A stretch of 64,000 nucleotides of DNA from Burkholderia sp. WSM2232. Lineage in GTDB: Bacteria > Pseudomonadota > Gammaproteobacteria > Burkholderiales > Burkholderiaceae. Numbering within the stretch: the stretch's first letter is position 1; every line of letters begins with the position of its first letter. The notes under the pieces were generated by a model. That model was not told where the DNA came from. It saw only the letters and a list, made by a program, of their open reading frames with translations, and searched no databases. Below, piece after piece: positions 19,442 through 28,403 of the stretch. The translations under genes and the position numbers were made by a program. The stretch is from contig NZ_AWZV01000011.1 of the NCBI RefSeq assembly GCF_000472545.1, positions 62,001 through 126,000 on the forward strand, given 5' to 3'.

Positions 19442-21064
19442 TCAGGCAGCCGGGCTAATCTGGACACGGCGGGCTTCTTTTGCGTCGCTGCCGCCCGTGA
19501 TCGTTTCCGGCTTCTTCAAAATAATATGGTCTTCGGCGATGCCGGCCGCTTTCAACGCGTCGCGCACGGCTTCGGCGCGGCTCTTCGCCAGTTTCGCGTT
19601 GGTGTCGGCGGAACCGCTGGCGTCGGTGAAGCCCGACAGCGTGAACTTCGCGTCCGGATGCGCCTTCGCATACGCCGCAGCCGCCTCGACCGCAGCTTTC
19701 GCGTCGGCCGGCAGAGTGCTCTTGCCGGTGTCAAAGTAGACGCTCGCCGGCAGGGCCGCTTGCGTTGCGCCCGCGCTTTCCGAGCCCGCTGTGGCGGCTT
19801 GCGCACCCGCTGCTTCGGAAGCCGCCGCACCCGCTGCCGCACCCGATGCAGCTTCCGCGCCGCTTGCCGCGGCACCCGCGTCGGCCAGATGGTTGCCGCC
19901 TTCGGGCAGCTTGCCGTTACGTGCGTCGGCGACCTGCTTCGGCTGGAGAATGTCGCCCGTGTGGTTGCCCCACGAGTTGCGCTCGAACGTGACGACCGAA
20001 GCAATTTCGACGTCGTTCAGCGTAGGCGCCCAGGAAGGCATTGCGTTCTTGCCCTTCAGCACGATGCTGACGTGCTCGGCGATTGCGCCGTTGGCAACCT
20101 TGCTGCCGTCCAGTGCGGGAAACGCGCCGGCGCCCTTACCCGTGGGCTGATGGCAGACTGCGCAGTTCGCCGCGTAGACCTTGCCGCCGCGCTCCATCAG
20201 CTCGGCCATCGTATAGGTCTTGTTCGGATCGTCCTGGCCCGCGGCCATTTTCTTCTTCTGCGCGTCGACCCACTTCGCGTAGTCGTCCGTGGAAAGCACT
20301 TCGACCACGACCGGCATGAACGCATGTTCCTTGCCGCACAGTTCCGTACAGAAGCCGCGGAACGTGCCCACCTTCTCGGCCTTGAACCACGTGTCGCGCA
20401 CGAAGCCCGGAATCGCGTCCTGCTTCACGCCGAAGGCCGGCACGTACCAGGAGTGAACCACGTCGTTCGCAGTGGTGATGATGCGGATTTTCTTGCCGAC
20501 CGGCACGACGAGCGGATTGTCGACTTCCTGCAGATACGTTGTGGAAATCGGCTGACGGCCGTCGGTTTCGGCACGCGGCGTGGCCAGCGTGGAGAGGAAG
20601 CTGATGCCCTCGCCCGGCCCCTTCACGTAGTCATAGCCCCACTTCCACTGGTAGCCGGTGACCTTGATGGTGACGTCGGCGTTGGTCGTATCCTTCATCG
20701 CGACGACCGTCTTGGTGGCGGGCAGCGCCATCAACACGACGATGATGAACGGCACGATCGTCCAGATGATTTCAACGGTGGTGCTTTCGTGGAAATTCGA
20801 AGCCTTGTGACCTTTCGATTTGCGGTGAGCAAAGATCGAATAGAACATTACAGCGAACACGCCGACGAAAATCACCGTGCACAGGATCAGCATCAACGTG
20901 TGGAGGCTGTAGAGCTCCTCAGCGATTTTCGTCGCGGGCGGCTGGAGATTGATCTCGTTGACGGCGGGGCCGCCCGGAACATCGCCCACTGCCAGGGCGG
21001 CACCGGCGAAAAGCAGTCCGCTCATCGCCAGCACGCCCATGAGCGCTCGCTTGATTGTTTTCAT
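19442..21064 (-). CDS. ctaC: Cytochrome c oxidase subunit II with cytochrome c and OmpA-like domains
   Basis: 540-residue protein, much longer than a usual subunit II. Signal peptide 1-25; two helices near 54-80 and 97-117; CuA domain about 130-258 with ligands H204, C239, C243, H247 and M250 (FCTELCGKEHAFM). Residues 285-362 are a fused class I cytochrome c with CAVCH (C301, C304, H305) and axial Met in AMPSW (M342). An Ala-rich linker (395-438) leads to an OmpA-like domain (440-540) with LSGFTDASGS and KSRAEAV, keeping the Asp and Arg that bind diaminopimelate in peptidoglycan. ATG 21064 has AAGGAAG close by; an upstream ATG lacks one. The first two parts form the caa3-type electron entry; the wall-binding tail would tether the oxidase to peptidoglycan, which is inference. 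Confidence 0.95.
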   Translation of the reverse strand: MKTIKRALMGVLAMSGLLFAGAALAVGDVPGGPAVNEINLQPPATKIAEELYSLHTLMLILCTVIFVGVFAVMFYSIFAHRKSKGHKASNFHESTTVEIIWTIVPFIIVVLMALPATKTVVAMKDTTNADVTIKVTGYQWKWGYDYVKGPGEGISFLSTLATPRAETDGRQPISTTYLQEVDNPLVVPVGKKIRIITTANDVVHSWYVPAFGVKQDAIPGFVRDTWFKAEKVGTFRGFCTELCGKEHAFMPVVVEVLSTDDYAKWVDAQKKKMAAGQDDPNKTYTMAELMERGGKVYAANCAVCHQPTGKGAGAFPALDGSKVANGAIAEHVSIVLKGKNAMPSWAPTLNDVEIASVVTFERNSWGNHTGDILQPKQVADARNGKLPEGGNHLADAGAAASGAEAASGAAAGAAASEAAGAQAATAGSESAGATQAALPASVYFDTGKSTLPADAKAAVEAAAAYAKAHPDAKFTLSGFTDASGSADTNAKLAKSRAEAVRDALKAAGIAEDHIILKKPETITGGSDAKEARRVQISPAA

Positions 21065-21163
21065 AGCTTCCTTACCCAAAATTTCCATTCAAACCCTCGA
21101 CCCCGCTGGCCCGCCGCTGACCCGCCAACCCCGCTAACCTGAACCGTGCATGCCGGCCCGCGT

Positions 21164-21637
21164 CTAGCAGCGTGCAAGCCATGTGCGCAACTCGCCGGCG
21201 AATTGCGCGCGCCGGTGCTGCGCGAGGTGCTGCCCGATCATGATCGTCTCGCCGCGCGAAACCAGCCTGATCTGATCGCGCGGTGTTGCGCCAGCCTCGA
21301 TCCGCACCCAGCGCGGATTGAACTCGAACTGCGTGACCTGCTCCGCGCTCACCTGTTCGATTACGAGCCGGTTGGGAAACAGCCGGATGCGTTCGTAATC
21401 GACAGCATGACGCGCGTAAATGGCGAACGCGACGCCCACCGCCAGCAACTCGATTCCGGTGAACGGCAACACCAGCCAGGCGCCGACCAGAACCAGCATG
21501 AAAGCAATTGCCAACGAGAACAACGCAAGCGACACGTAGAAACATATGAACTGCCGCGGCGACATGGAACAGTTGCGTTTCATCGTCCAGTCCTTGAGGA
21601 CCGGTTCTGAATCCGCCAGCAGATCAGATGCTTCCAT
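21164..21637 (-). CDS. DUF2244 integral membrane protein
   Basis: 157-residue protein with two helices (about 29-51 and 55-73, SLALFSLAIAFMLVLVGAWL) followed by a soluble domain with VIEQVSAEQVTQFEFNPRWV and GQHLAQHRRAQFAGELR, the DUF2244 signature. The gene sits at the head of the oxidase cluster, 99 bp before ctaC on the same strand, with GGAGG before ATG 21637 and a promoter 160 bp upstream. Function unknown; association with oxidase genes is a matter of position. Confidence 0.85.
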   Translation of the reverse strand: MEASDLLADSEPVLKDWTMKRNCSMSPRQFICFYVSLALFSLAIAFMLVLVGAWLVLPFTGIELLAVGVAFAIYARHAVDYERIRLFPNRLVIEQVSAEQVTQFEFNPRWVRIEAGATPRDQIRLVSRGETIMIGQHLAQHRRAQFAGELRTWLARC

Positions 21638-21794
21638 CGCTGCCTCCCGCCGATCGTCCCAAAGGCCGCCTGCGATAGCCCGAGCACACCCTCATGTTGC
21701 TGCCGCCTGAGCCGTACTCGACCCACTCGTCTGGCGGTTCTTTGCCTCGGGCCTGCCGCCCCAAATGTGGGAACTCCGGGCGACAAACTGACGC

Positions 21795-21823
21795 ATTATA
21801 GGCGCGATCCATAGCATCCACAA
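21795..21823 (-). promoter_or_regulatory. Sigma70 promoter upstream of DUF2244 and the oxidase genes
   Basis: Minus strand TTGTGG (21818-21823), 17 bp, TATAAT (21795-21800). Transcription would start near 21788 and leave a leader of about 150 nt before ATG 21637. Competing short frames cross the leader (21638-21940), none with a convincing start or similarity. Confidence 0.65.
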
Positions 21824-21940
21824 GCAAGCCCCGGCTGCCTCACAAGCCAGGCGCGACAAGCCTCCGCGCCGTTTTGCCGCACCTTTTGCAGGTGTCCGGA
21901 AACGGTAATTTCAGACATAACAGTTGCCCTCTTTACCGTT

Positions 21941-22906
21941 TCAGCGATTCCTCGACGAACCTCGTCCAATGTCCTCGATGCGCACGATGCCATGCCCTTC
22001 CGCCGTCGTGCGCGGTACGGCCTTCCACGCGTGCCCGTAGATCACCTCGAACGTCAGCGCGATCGTGCCGTCGGGGCGGCGGCGCGCCTCGAGCGCCGCC
22101 AGCAACGCCTCGCGCAACCGGCGTGCCGCAGCGCCCGCAATAGCTTCGCGCTCGAACGGATACGCGCCCCAACGGCGCACGTCCGCAAGCAGCGACTCGG
22201 GCGACTTATAGGTGATTGTGATGGTTTCCTGGTCTATGACGGGAATTTCAAACCCGCTTTCGACCAGCATGTCGCCCAGATCATGCATGTCGACGAAGTC
22301 GATCACATGCTTGCGCGAGCTCACGCCATGCGCCGCTTCGACTTCCGCGTAGGCGCCGCGCAATTCCTTGAGCGTGTCGGGGCCGAGCGTGCTGAACATC
22401 AGCAGCCCGTTCACCCTCAGCACGCGCTGCCACTCCGGAAATACGAGGTCGGGCCGCGAGTGCCAGTGAAGTGAGAGATTGGACCAGATGAAGTCGAACG
22501 CGCCGGCCGCGAAAGGCAACGCGGCAAAGTCGGCTTGTGCGAAGCGTGGACCGCGTGCGCCCAGCGCTTTGCCGAGCGTGGCCGGCAGGAAGCGCCGCCA
22601 ACTGGTGTCGCCGGAATCATGATGACGCGCGCGCTCGAGCATGCCGCGCGACAGATCCGTGCCGAATACCGGCGCCTCTGGAAAACGCTCGCGCAGTGCA
22701 GGTATATCTTCGCCTGCGCCGCAACCGGCGTCGAGTACGCTCGCCGGCGCGACCTTGATGTACTCGAGCCGCTCGCGCATGCGCTGCGCGATTTCGCGCG
22801 GCAGGAAGGCGACGTCGTCGAAATTCGCTGCACGGCGGTCGAAAATCTGCCGCAGGCGCCGGGAGTCGTAGGCCGGACGGCCAGATTGGGGGGGCGTTGG
22901 GGACAT
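21941..22906 (-). CDS. BioC-like SAM-dependent methyltransferase
   Basis: 321-residue class I methyltransferase. Motif I is SVLDAGCGAGEDIPAL (about 56-71), followed by FGTDLSRGML (motif II), ALPFAAGAFDFIWSNLSLHW (post-motif region) and VLRVNGLLMFSTLGPDTLKE. The layout RQIFDRRAANFDDVAFLPRE at the N terminus and the SNLSLHW loop resemble BioC, the malonyl-ACP O-methyltransferase that opens biotin synthesis. No other bio gene is adjacent, so the biotin role is probable by family but not shown by context. It is divergent from comF. Confidence 0.75.
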   Translation of the reverse strand: MSPTPPQSGRPAYDSRRLRQIFDRRAANFDDVAFLPREIAQRMRERLEYIKVAPASVLDAGCGAGEDIPALRERFPEAPVFGTDLSRGMLERARHHDSGDTSWRRFLPATLGKALGARGPRFAQADFAALPFAAGAFDFIWSNLSLHWHSRPDLVFPEWQRVLRVNGLLMFSTLGPDTLKELRGAYAEVEAAHGVSSRKHVIDFVDMHDLGDMLVESGFEIPVIDQETITITYKSPESLLADVRRWGAYPFEREAIAGAAARRLREALLAALEARRRPDGTIALTFEVIYGHAWKAVPRTTAEGHGIVRIEDIGRGSSRNR

Positions 22907-22989
22907 GGGTGTCGTACTGGCGTAGAGCCCGAAGTATACTCGTTCGCTTCCGCCGATTCAGCGCAACAGGCCTTTGCCGCCGTCAACGC

Positions 22990-23775
22990 ATGCCATTCCG
23001 CGACTCTTCCTCGTCTTTCCGAAGCCGCTTCGCGCGATTCGCCCACGGCTTCGCGCTGGCGTGGCCGCATGCCACGCAGGCGCTGTTGCCGAACGCCTGC
23101 GCGTTATGCGGCAATTTGTCGCATAGGCCACTGTGCGCGTTTTGCGACAAATCCTATTGGAATGACAGCGCCTTGCGTTGCCGTGTGTGCGCGGTTCCAT
23201 TGCCTGTCACGTTTCGAGGACGCCGTGCGTCTTATCGTTGTGCAGACTGCAGCACCGAAATGCCGCCGTTCGACGCGACCTTCGCGCTTGCCGACTACCG
23301 TGCGCCGCTCGACGCGCTCGCGGTCGGCCTGAAGTTTCGCGCGCAGCTCATGCTCGCGGGGGAGTTCGCGCGGCGCCTCGCGCGTCTCGCGCAAGACGCC
23401 TGGCAAGATCCGTCTGACTGTCCGGACGTGATCGCACCGGTGCCGCTGGCGAGGCGACGCCTGATCGAGCGCGGCTACAACCAGGCGTGGCAGATTGCGA
23501 GACCGCTCGCGCGCGCGTTGCGCGTGCCGGCCGACGCAACGTTGCTGCGCCGGGTGATCGAGACGGCGCCGCAATCGCGGCTCGACTTGGACGCGCGCCG
23601 AATGAACGTGGGACGCGCCTTCCAGCTGACGGGAAACGTCGGGAATCTGCACGTCGGCATTGTCGACGACGTCATGACGACCGGCGCCACGCTCGAAGCG
23701 CTGGCTCGCACGTTGAAGGCAGCCGGCGCGCGGCGGGTCACGAACTTCGTCGCGCTGCGCACACCGAAAAACTAG
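22990..23775 (+). CDS. comF: ComF-family phosphoribosyltransferase-like protein
   Basis: 261-residue protein. N-terminal zinc-binding region with cysteine pairs CALC/CAFC and CRVC/CADC (about 35-85), then a PRTase fold with DVIAPVPLARRRLIERGYNQ and the PRPP loop VDDVMTTGATLEA. In naturally competent bacteria ComF is needed for DNA uptake; in others its role is unclear. ATG 22990 gives a protein of normal family length; the frame extends upstream into the divergent gene. It is followed by trmL after 18 bp, likely in one transcript. Confidence 0.88.
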   Translation: MPFRDSSSSFRSRFARFAHGFALAWPHATQALLPNACALCGNLSHRPLCAFCDKSYWNDSALRCRVCAVPLPVTFRGRRASYRCADCSTEMPPFDATFALADYRAPLDALAVGLKFRAQLMLAGEFARRLARLAQDAWQDPSDCPDVIAPVPLARRRLIERGYNQAWQIARPLARALRVPADATLLRRVIETAPQSRLDLDARRMNVGRAFQLTGNVGNLHVGIVDDVMTTGATLEALARTLKAAGARRVTNFVALRTPKN

Positions 23776-23793
23776 TTTCTACCTGGTCACTTT

Positions 23794-24264
23794 ATGTTCA
23801 ATGTCGTTCTTGTCGAACCGGAAATTCCGCCGAACACCGGCAACGTTATCCGCCTGTGCGCGAACACGGGTGCCCGCCTGCATCTGATCGAGCCGCTCGG
23901 CTTTCCGCTCGACGACGCCAAGCTGCGCCGCGCCGGCCTCGACTATCACGAGTATGCGCAAATGAATGTGCACGCAAATTGGGCCGCGTTTATCGCCAAG
24001 GAGTCGCCCGATCCGTCGCGCATGTTCGCGTTCACCACGCGCGGCTCAGGCCGCTTTCACGAGCATGCATTCGGGGCGGGCGACTGGTTCGTTTTCGGCG
24101 CGGAAACTCGTGGGCTGCCCGACGCGGTGCTGGACCAGTTCGCCGGCGAGCAGCGCGTGCGTCTGCCCATGCGTCCGGGCAACCGCAGCCTCAATCTGTC
24201 TAACACGGTTGCCATCGTAGTGTTCGAAGCGTGGCGTCAGACCGGCTTCGAAGGCGGCGCCTGA
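23794..24264 (+). CDS. trmL: tRNA (cytidine/uridine-34 2'-O)-methyltransferase
   Basis: 156-residue SPOUT-class methyltransferase with the trefoil-knot motifs [29 protein letters not shown] and [19 protein letters not shown]. It methylates the wobble ribose of tRNA-Leu species. The last 28 bp overlap the end of the convergent macrodomain gene. Confidence 0.94.
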   Translation: MFNVVLVEPEIPPNTGNVIRLCANTGARLHLIEPLGFPLDDAKLRRAGLDYHEYAQMNVHANWAAFIAKESPDPSRMFAFTTRGSGRFHEHAFGAGDWFVFGAETRGLPDAVLDQFAGEQRVRLPMRPGNRSLNLSNTVAIVVFEAWRQTGFEGGA

Positions 24265-24785
24265 CGGCCTTTCAATTCAGCCGCGTAGCGCTCGAACATC
24301 GCATGGTCGAAACAGGCGAAGATCACGTTTTCGAGCTGCGTCATGCGCGGCAGATTTTCAAGCACCGTTTCCACCGCAATGCGAACCGCCTGATCCGCGG
24401 GAAAACGGTAGATCCCGCAACTAATGGCGGGGAATGCGATGCTGGCGCAATTCGCCTCGCGCGCCACTTCGAGCGAGCGCTGGTAGCATGAGGCGAGCAA
24501 ATCGGGCTCGCCATGCGTGCCGCCTCGCCACACAGGGCCCACCGCGTGAATCACATAGCGCGCGGGTAAGCCGTGGCCGCGCGTGAGCTTGGCGTCGCCG
24601 GTCGCGCAACCGCCAAGCATTTCGCATTCGCGCAGCAACTCTTTACCGGCTGCGCGATGAATCGCGCCGTCCACGCCGCCGCCGCCCAGCAGCGAACTAT
24701 TGGCCGCGTTGACGATGGCATCCACATCAAGCGTCGTGATGTCAGCAACGCGTGCTTCCAGCGTGCAACGATCGATACTGAGCAT
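24237..24785 (-). CDS. Macrodomain O-acetyl-ADP-ribose deacetylase (YmdB-like)
   Basis: 182-residue single macrodomain. The binding motifs are [42 protein letters not shown] and the phosphate loop [12 protein letters not shown], which match bacterial deacetylases of O-acetyl-ADP-ribose and mono-ADP-ribosyl hydrolases (MacroD type). Start ATG 24785 is the natural family start and has GAGG upstream. The gene converges on trmL and the two coding regions overlap by 28 bp in opposite strands. Cellular substrate not predictable. Confidence 0.88.
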   Translation of the reverse strand: MLSIDRCTLEARVADITTLDVDAIVNAANSSLLGGGGVDGAIHRAAGKELLRECEMLGGCATGDAKLTRGHGLPARYVIHAVGPVWRGGTHGEPDLLASCYQRSLEVAREANCASIAFPAISCGIYRFPADQAVRIAVETVLENLPRMTQLENVIFACFDHAMFERYAAELKGRQAPPSKPV

Positions 24786-24901
24786 GGGAACCTCGCTTGT
24801 CCGAAGCGTCAATATGCAATGGACAGCGAGCGCAGGCAGCCGTTCAGCGTTTTGCCCGCCGAACGGCTGATTGACGGAACTCGAGCAGCAGTGCCGCCGG
24901 A

Positions 24902-25900
24902 TCATTCAGCCTTGGAATCACGCCGCAGCAGAGCGCTGACGGCGTCGCGAGGCGCCACGCCGTCGAACAGCACGGCACACACGGCCTGGGTGATCGGCAT
25001 TTCAATTGAATGCGCGCGCGCAATAGCCAGAACTGCCTGCGCGCAGCGCACGCCCTCGGCCACGTGCCCGAGGCCACCCAGAATATCGGCGAGCGAACGG
25101 CCCGCGGCAAGCTGCACGCCAACTGTGCGATTGCGCGACAGGTCGCCCGTCGCCGTCAGAATCAGGTCGCCGAGCCCAGTCAAACCCGTGAACGTCTCGG
25201 CACGTCCGCCCAACGTTACGCCAAGGCGCGACATTTCAGCGAGACCGCGCGTAATCAACGCCGCGCGGGCGTTCAGGCCGAGACCGAGGCCGTCCGCGAT
25301 ACCCGTGGCAATGGCCAGCACGTTCTTCACCGCGCCGCCCACTTCCACGCCGATCACGTCGTCGCCTGTGTAGATGCGCATCGCGCCGTGATGGAATGCG
25401 GCCACCGTGCGCTCGCGGCAGGCGGCCGAAGCACTGGCGATAGTCAACGCAACCGGCAAGCCCTGCCCCACTTCGCGCGCAAAACTCGGCCCCGACAGCA
25501 CGCCATTGCTGCCGTGCTGCGGCAGCTCCGCCGCGACCACCTGATGCGGCAATAGCTGCGAGTCCGCTTCAAAGCCCTTGCAAAGCCACACGACATGCGC
25601 CGGTACTTTGCCGGCGGCGCGCATGGACTGGATGAGACTGCGCAGTCCGGCCACCGGCGTGGCGACGACGCACAACGCATCGTCGGCGAGCGCGTGGTCG
25701 AGCGCCGCGCTCAGATCCGCCTCATACCGAAGCGTCGCCGGTAAAGCAACGCCCGCCAGGTAGCGGGCGTTTTCGTGCGAAGCGGACAGCTCGGCAACCA
25801 GCGCGGGCTCGCGGGCCCACAACACCGTGTCATGCCGAACGGCCAGATGGCCGGCGAGGGCCGTGCCCCATGCGCCGGCTCCGAGAACAGCAACCTTCAT
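24902..25900 (-). CDS. gpsA: Glycerol-3-phosphate dehydrogenase [NAD(P)+]
   Basis: 332-residue enzyme making sn-glycerol-3-phosphate for phospholipids from dihydroxyacetone phosphate. Rossmann motif [14 protein letters not shown] at the very start, substrate lysine region [18 protein letters not shown], and [20 protein letters not shown] plus KTGH-equivalent [18 protein letters not shown] at 25900 gives the usual MKVAVLG start; a GTG seven codons upstream abuts the secB stop codon. Follows secB directly. Confidence 0.95.
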   Translation of the reverse strand: MKVAVLGAGAWGTALAGHLAVRHDTVLWAREPALVAELSASHENARYLAGVALPATLRYEADLSAALDHALADDALCVVATPVAGLRSLIQSMRAAGKVPAHVVWLCKGFEADSQLLPHQVVAAELPQHGSNGVLSGPSFAREVGQGLPVALTIASASAACRERTVAAFHHGAMRIYTGDDVIGVEVGGAVKNVLAIATGIADGLGLGLNARAALITRGLAEMSRLGVTLGGRAETFTGLTGLGDLILTATGDLSRNRTVGVQLAAGRSLADILGGLGHVAEGVRCAQAVLAIARAHSIEMPITQAVCAVLFDGVAPRDAVSALLRRDSKAE

Positions 25901-25921
25901 GGCCGGCACTGCCTGGGACAC

Positions 25922-26392
25922 TTAATGCGTCGCGCCGTTTTGCGCTGCGCCGTCCTGGCCGCTCATCTGCGCGAGGCGTTGCTCGTAGAGCGCCTGGAAG
26001 TTGATCTCGGCGAGGTGGATCGGCGGGAAGCCGGCGCGCGTGATGGCGTCTGCGATGTTCGAGCGCAGGTACGGGAACAGGATGGTCGGGCACGCAATGC
26101 CGACGAGCGGATCGATCTGCTCAGCAGGAATGTTACGAATGTCAAAAATGCCGGCCTGTTTTGCTTCAATCAGAAACGCAACCTTGTCCGACACCTTGGC
26201 CGTCACCGTGCCGGTCACGAGGATCTCGAACACGCTTTCCGCGAGGCGCTCGGCCTTCACGTCGACTTCCACTTCGACCGACGGCATGTCCTGCTCAAGG
26301 AAAATGGCCGGCGAATTGGGCTGCTCGAGCGACATGTCCTTCAAGTAGATGCGCTGGATGTTGAAGAACGGCTGGTTATTCTCGTCGGACAT
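25922..26392 (-). CDS. secB: Protein-export chaperone SecB
   Basis: 156-residue cytoplasmic chaperone that keeps precursors unfolded for SecA. Characteristic stretches are [30 protein letters not shown]-like [20 protein letters not shown] and [22 protein letters not shown] 26392 is the family start ([10 protein letters not shown]). It lies between grxC (152 bp upstream) and gpsA (21 bp downstream), the usual order grxC-secB-gpsA. Confidence 0.96.
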   Translation of the reverse strand: MSDENNQPFFNIQRIYLKDMSLEQPNSPAIFLEQDMPSVEVEVDVKAERLAESVFEILVTGTVTAKVSDKVAFLIEAKQAGIFDIRNIPAEQIDPLVGIACPTILFPYLRSNIADAITRAGFPPIHLAEINFQALYEQRLAQMSGQDGAAQNGATH

Positions 26393-26544
26393 GATTGTGT
26401 GGTTCCCTGATAGATATGCGTAGCGGCAGCCCACGCGTTACCGTGGCCGCCGGATCGTTGCGGCGCGCCGCCTGCTCCGCTAAGAGCGACGTTGCGCCGG
26501 CTTGTGTTTCACCCGCCCGTACACGCGCGCAAAGGCGCGTGCGT

Positions 26545-26805
26545 TCAGGCGGCTTCGAGCAGAGGCGTCAGACCGCCCGCGCGATCGAGCGCGGACAGAT
26601 CGTCATAACCGCCGACATGCTTCTCGCCGATGAACACCTGCGGCACCGTGCGACGACCGGTCCTGGTCATCATTTCCTCACGACGGGCCGGGTCCTTGTC
26701 GATCAGTACTTTTTCGATATTCTCGACGCCGCGCGACTTTAAAAGACGTTCGGCCATCTGGCAATACGGGCACACCTGCGTGCTGTACATGATCACTTTG
26801 TTCAC
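26545..26805 (-). CDS. grxC: Glutaredoxin 3
   Basis: 86-residue thiol-disulphide oxidoreductase with the CPYC active site (MYSTQVCPYCQMAERLL), cis-proline region RRTVPQVFIGEKHVGGYDDL. The start is GTG 26805 with AAGGAG seven bases before it. The codon overlaps the rhodanese stop in the sequence GTGA, so the two genes are translationally coupled. Confidence 0.95.
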   Translation of the reverse strand: MNKVIMYSTQVCPYCQMAERLLKSRGVENIEKVLIDKDPARREEMMTRTGRRTVPQVFIGEKHVGGYDDLSALDRAGGLTPLLEAA

Positions 26806-27227
26806 TTGGCTACTCCTTGTTTCACAACCGGCATGCCGGCTTTCTGCCAGGCGTCTACGCCGCCTTCCAGAACGTGGACTTCCGCATATCCCGCGTCCTG
26901 CACGAGACGCGCTGCCTTGTTCGACTGCTGGCCGGTCTGGCACACCAGCAGCACGGGGTTGTTCTTATTCTTCACCAGTTGCGCGACCTTTGCTTGCAAC
27001 TCGGCGAATTCAAGGTGCCGCGCCGCAGGCAAATGCCCCTTGGCGAAGTCGGCCGACGGACGCAGGTCGATGACGGCAGCATTGCGCCGGTTGATCAGCT
27101 GCGTGGCTTCGGCCGCCGACAGGCCGCCGCGGCCGCGCCGGCTGATGCTCGGCCACAGCAGCAACCCACCGGAGATGAGGACGATCGCGATCAGAACAAG
27201 GTTTGTGTAATCAGTGAAAAACTTCAC
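26802..27227 (-). CDS. Membrane-anchored rhodanese-domain protein
   Basis: 141 residues: an N-terminal transmembrane helix (about 8-26) and a single rhodanese domain (about 40-135) with the active-site loop VLLVCQTGQQSNKAA (catalytic cysteine present) and VHVLEGGVDAWQKAGMP. It probably handles sulphane sulphur or redox exchange at the membrane. GTG 27227 is taken as start because it begins just before the helix. It is first in the run rhodanese-grxC-secB-gpsA. Confidence 0.87.
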   Translation of the reverse strand: MKFFTDYTNLVLIAIVLISGGLLLWPSISRRGRGGLSAAEATQLINRRNAAVIDLRPSADFAKGHLPAARHLEFAELQAKVAQLVKNKNNPVLLVCQTGQQSNKAARLVQDAGYAEVHVLEGGVDAWQKAGMPVVKQGVAK

Positions 27228-27273
27228 GGAAAATCCGCCGAAAAAGAGAGAAATCGGAAAGGGCAATCCGCCC

Positions 27274-27279
27274 ATTATA
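27274..27279 (-). promoter_or_regulatory. -10 element (TATAAT) of the rhodanese-grxC-secB operon
   Basis: TATAATGGGC on the minus strand, 46 bp upstream of the GTG start; the -35 at 17 bp (GCCATC) is poor. The region 27228-27363 is shared with the divergent gpmA. Confidence 0.4.
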
Positions 27280-27363
27280 AAATAACCGTCTGACGCGATG
27301 GCGGCGCTCCCCGACGGGCGCTTCGCAGCGCTTACCGCTTCCTTACTACCGACCGGCAATCTT

Positions 27364-28110
27364 ATGTACAAACTCGTTCTCATCCGCCACGGCGAATCGA
27401 CGTGGAACAAGGAAAACCGCTTCACGGGCTGGGTCGACGTCGACCTCACGGAGCAGGGCAATCGCGAAGCGCAGCAGGCGGGCGTGCTGCTGAAGGAGTC
27501 CGGCTACACGTTCGACATCGCGTACACGTCGGTGCTCCGGCGCGCGATCCGCACCCTGTGGCACGTGCAGGACCAGATGGACCAGATGTACATTCCGGTC
27601 GTCCATTCGTGGCGACTGAACGAGCGCCATTACGGCGCGCTGTCGGGCTTGAACAAGGCAGAAACGGCGGCGAAGTTCGGCGACGAACAGGTGCTCGTCT
27701 GGCGCCGCAGCTACGACACGCCGCCGCCGGCGCTAGAGCCGACCGACGAGCGCGCGCCCTACGACGATCCGCGCTACGCCAAGGTGCCGCGCGAACAGTT
27801 GCCGCTCACCGAGTGCCTGAAAGACACCGTCGCGCGTGTCCTGCCGCTGTGGAACGAGTCCATCGCGCCGGCCATCAAGTCGGGCCGCAAGGTGGTGATC
27901 GCCGCGCACGGCAATTCGATTCGCGCGCTGGTGAAGTACCTGGACAACATCTCGGACGACGACATCGTCGGGCTGAACATTCCTAACGGCGTGCCGCTCG
28001 TCTATGAACTGGACGAGGACCTGAAGCCTATCAAGCATTACTATCTGGGCGACCAGGAGGCCATCGCGAAGGCGCAGGCAGCCGTCGCCAAGCAGGGTAA
28101 GGCGGGCTGA
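27364..28110 (+). CDS. gpmA: 2,3-bisphosphoglycerate-dependent phosphoglycerate mutase
   Basis: 248-residue glycolytic/gluconeogenic enzyme interconverting 3- and 2-phosphoglycerate. Catalytic [10 protein letters not shown] at 6-15, [24 protein letters not shown] and the second histidine in [18 protein letters not shown] 27364 matches the family start [10 protein letters not shown]. It stands alone between the rhodanese promoter region and ctpA. Confidence 0.96.
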   Translation: MYKLVLIRHGESTWNKENRFTGWVDVDLTEQGNREAQQAGVLLKESGYTFDIAYTSVLRRAIRTLWHVQDQMDQMYIPVVHSWRLNERHYGALSGLNKAETAAKFGDEQVLVWRRSYDTPPPALEPTDERAPYDDPRYAKVPREQLPLTECLKDTVARVLPLWNESIAPAIKSGRKVVIAAHGNSIRALVKYLDNISDDDIVGLNIPNGVPLVYELDEDLKPIKHYYLGDQEAIAKAQAAVAKQGKAG

Positions 28111-28403
28111 TTCCGACCGGCGCGCCGCGCGTTCAGGGCGCGTTCGGGGCGCGCATTAGCGGCGCCGCCCGGCAACACCTACCGGTCGGCACCGCCTGCT
28201 TCCCCGGAACGGCGCCATTCTTCCCACCGCGCGCCGTTACCGCAGATTACTTCGCCCCGCACGCGCGTTACGCCGAACCCGGCAGCCGTCGCGCTGTCGA
28301 ACCACGATTGCCTGCGCCCCGCCCTCGACTGGCGGGTGTGCAGTTATACTTGTCCGTCCCCATCTCTTGACGCTGCCACGCGCTTCCGACCGCAACAGAC
28401 TCT
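28111..28403. other. Intergenic region gpmA-ctpA
   Basis: 293 bp, GC-rich, no gene seen. The only signal is a possible -10, TATACT at 28345-28350, 54 bp upstream of the ctpA start, with a weak -35. No T-tailed hairpin after gpmA is apparent. Confidence 0.4.

Noticed and set aside
17611..21142. Very long plus-strand open frames opposite ctaD and ctaC (over 500 codons each)
   Set aside because: They are Arg/His/Ala-rich antisense shadows produced by high GC at third positions; the minus-strand proteins are unmistakable.
21624..21993. Short minus-strand frames in the leader before DUF2244
   Set aside because: They overlap each other, lack good starts and are crossed by a promoter; treated as leader sequence instead.
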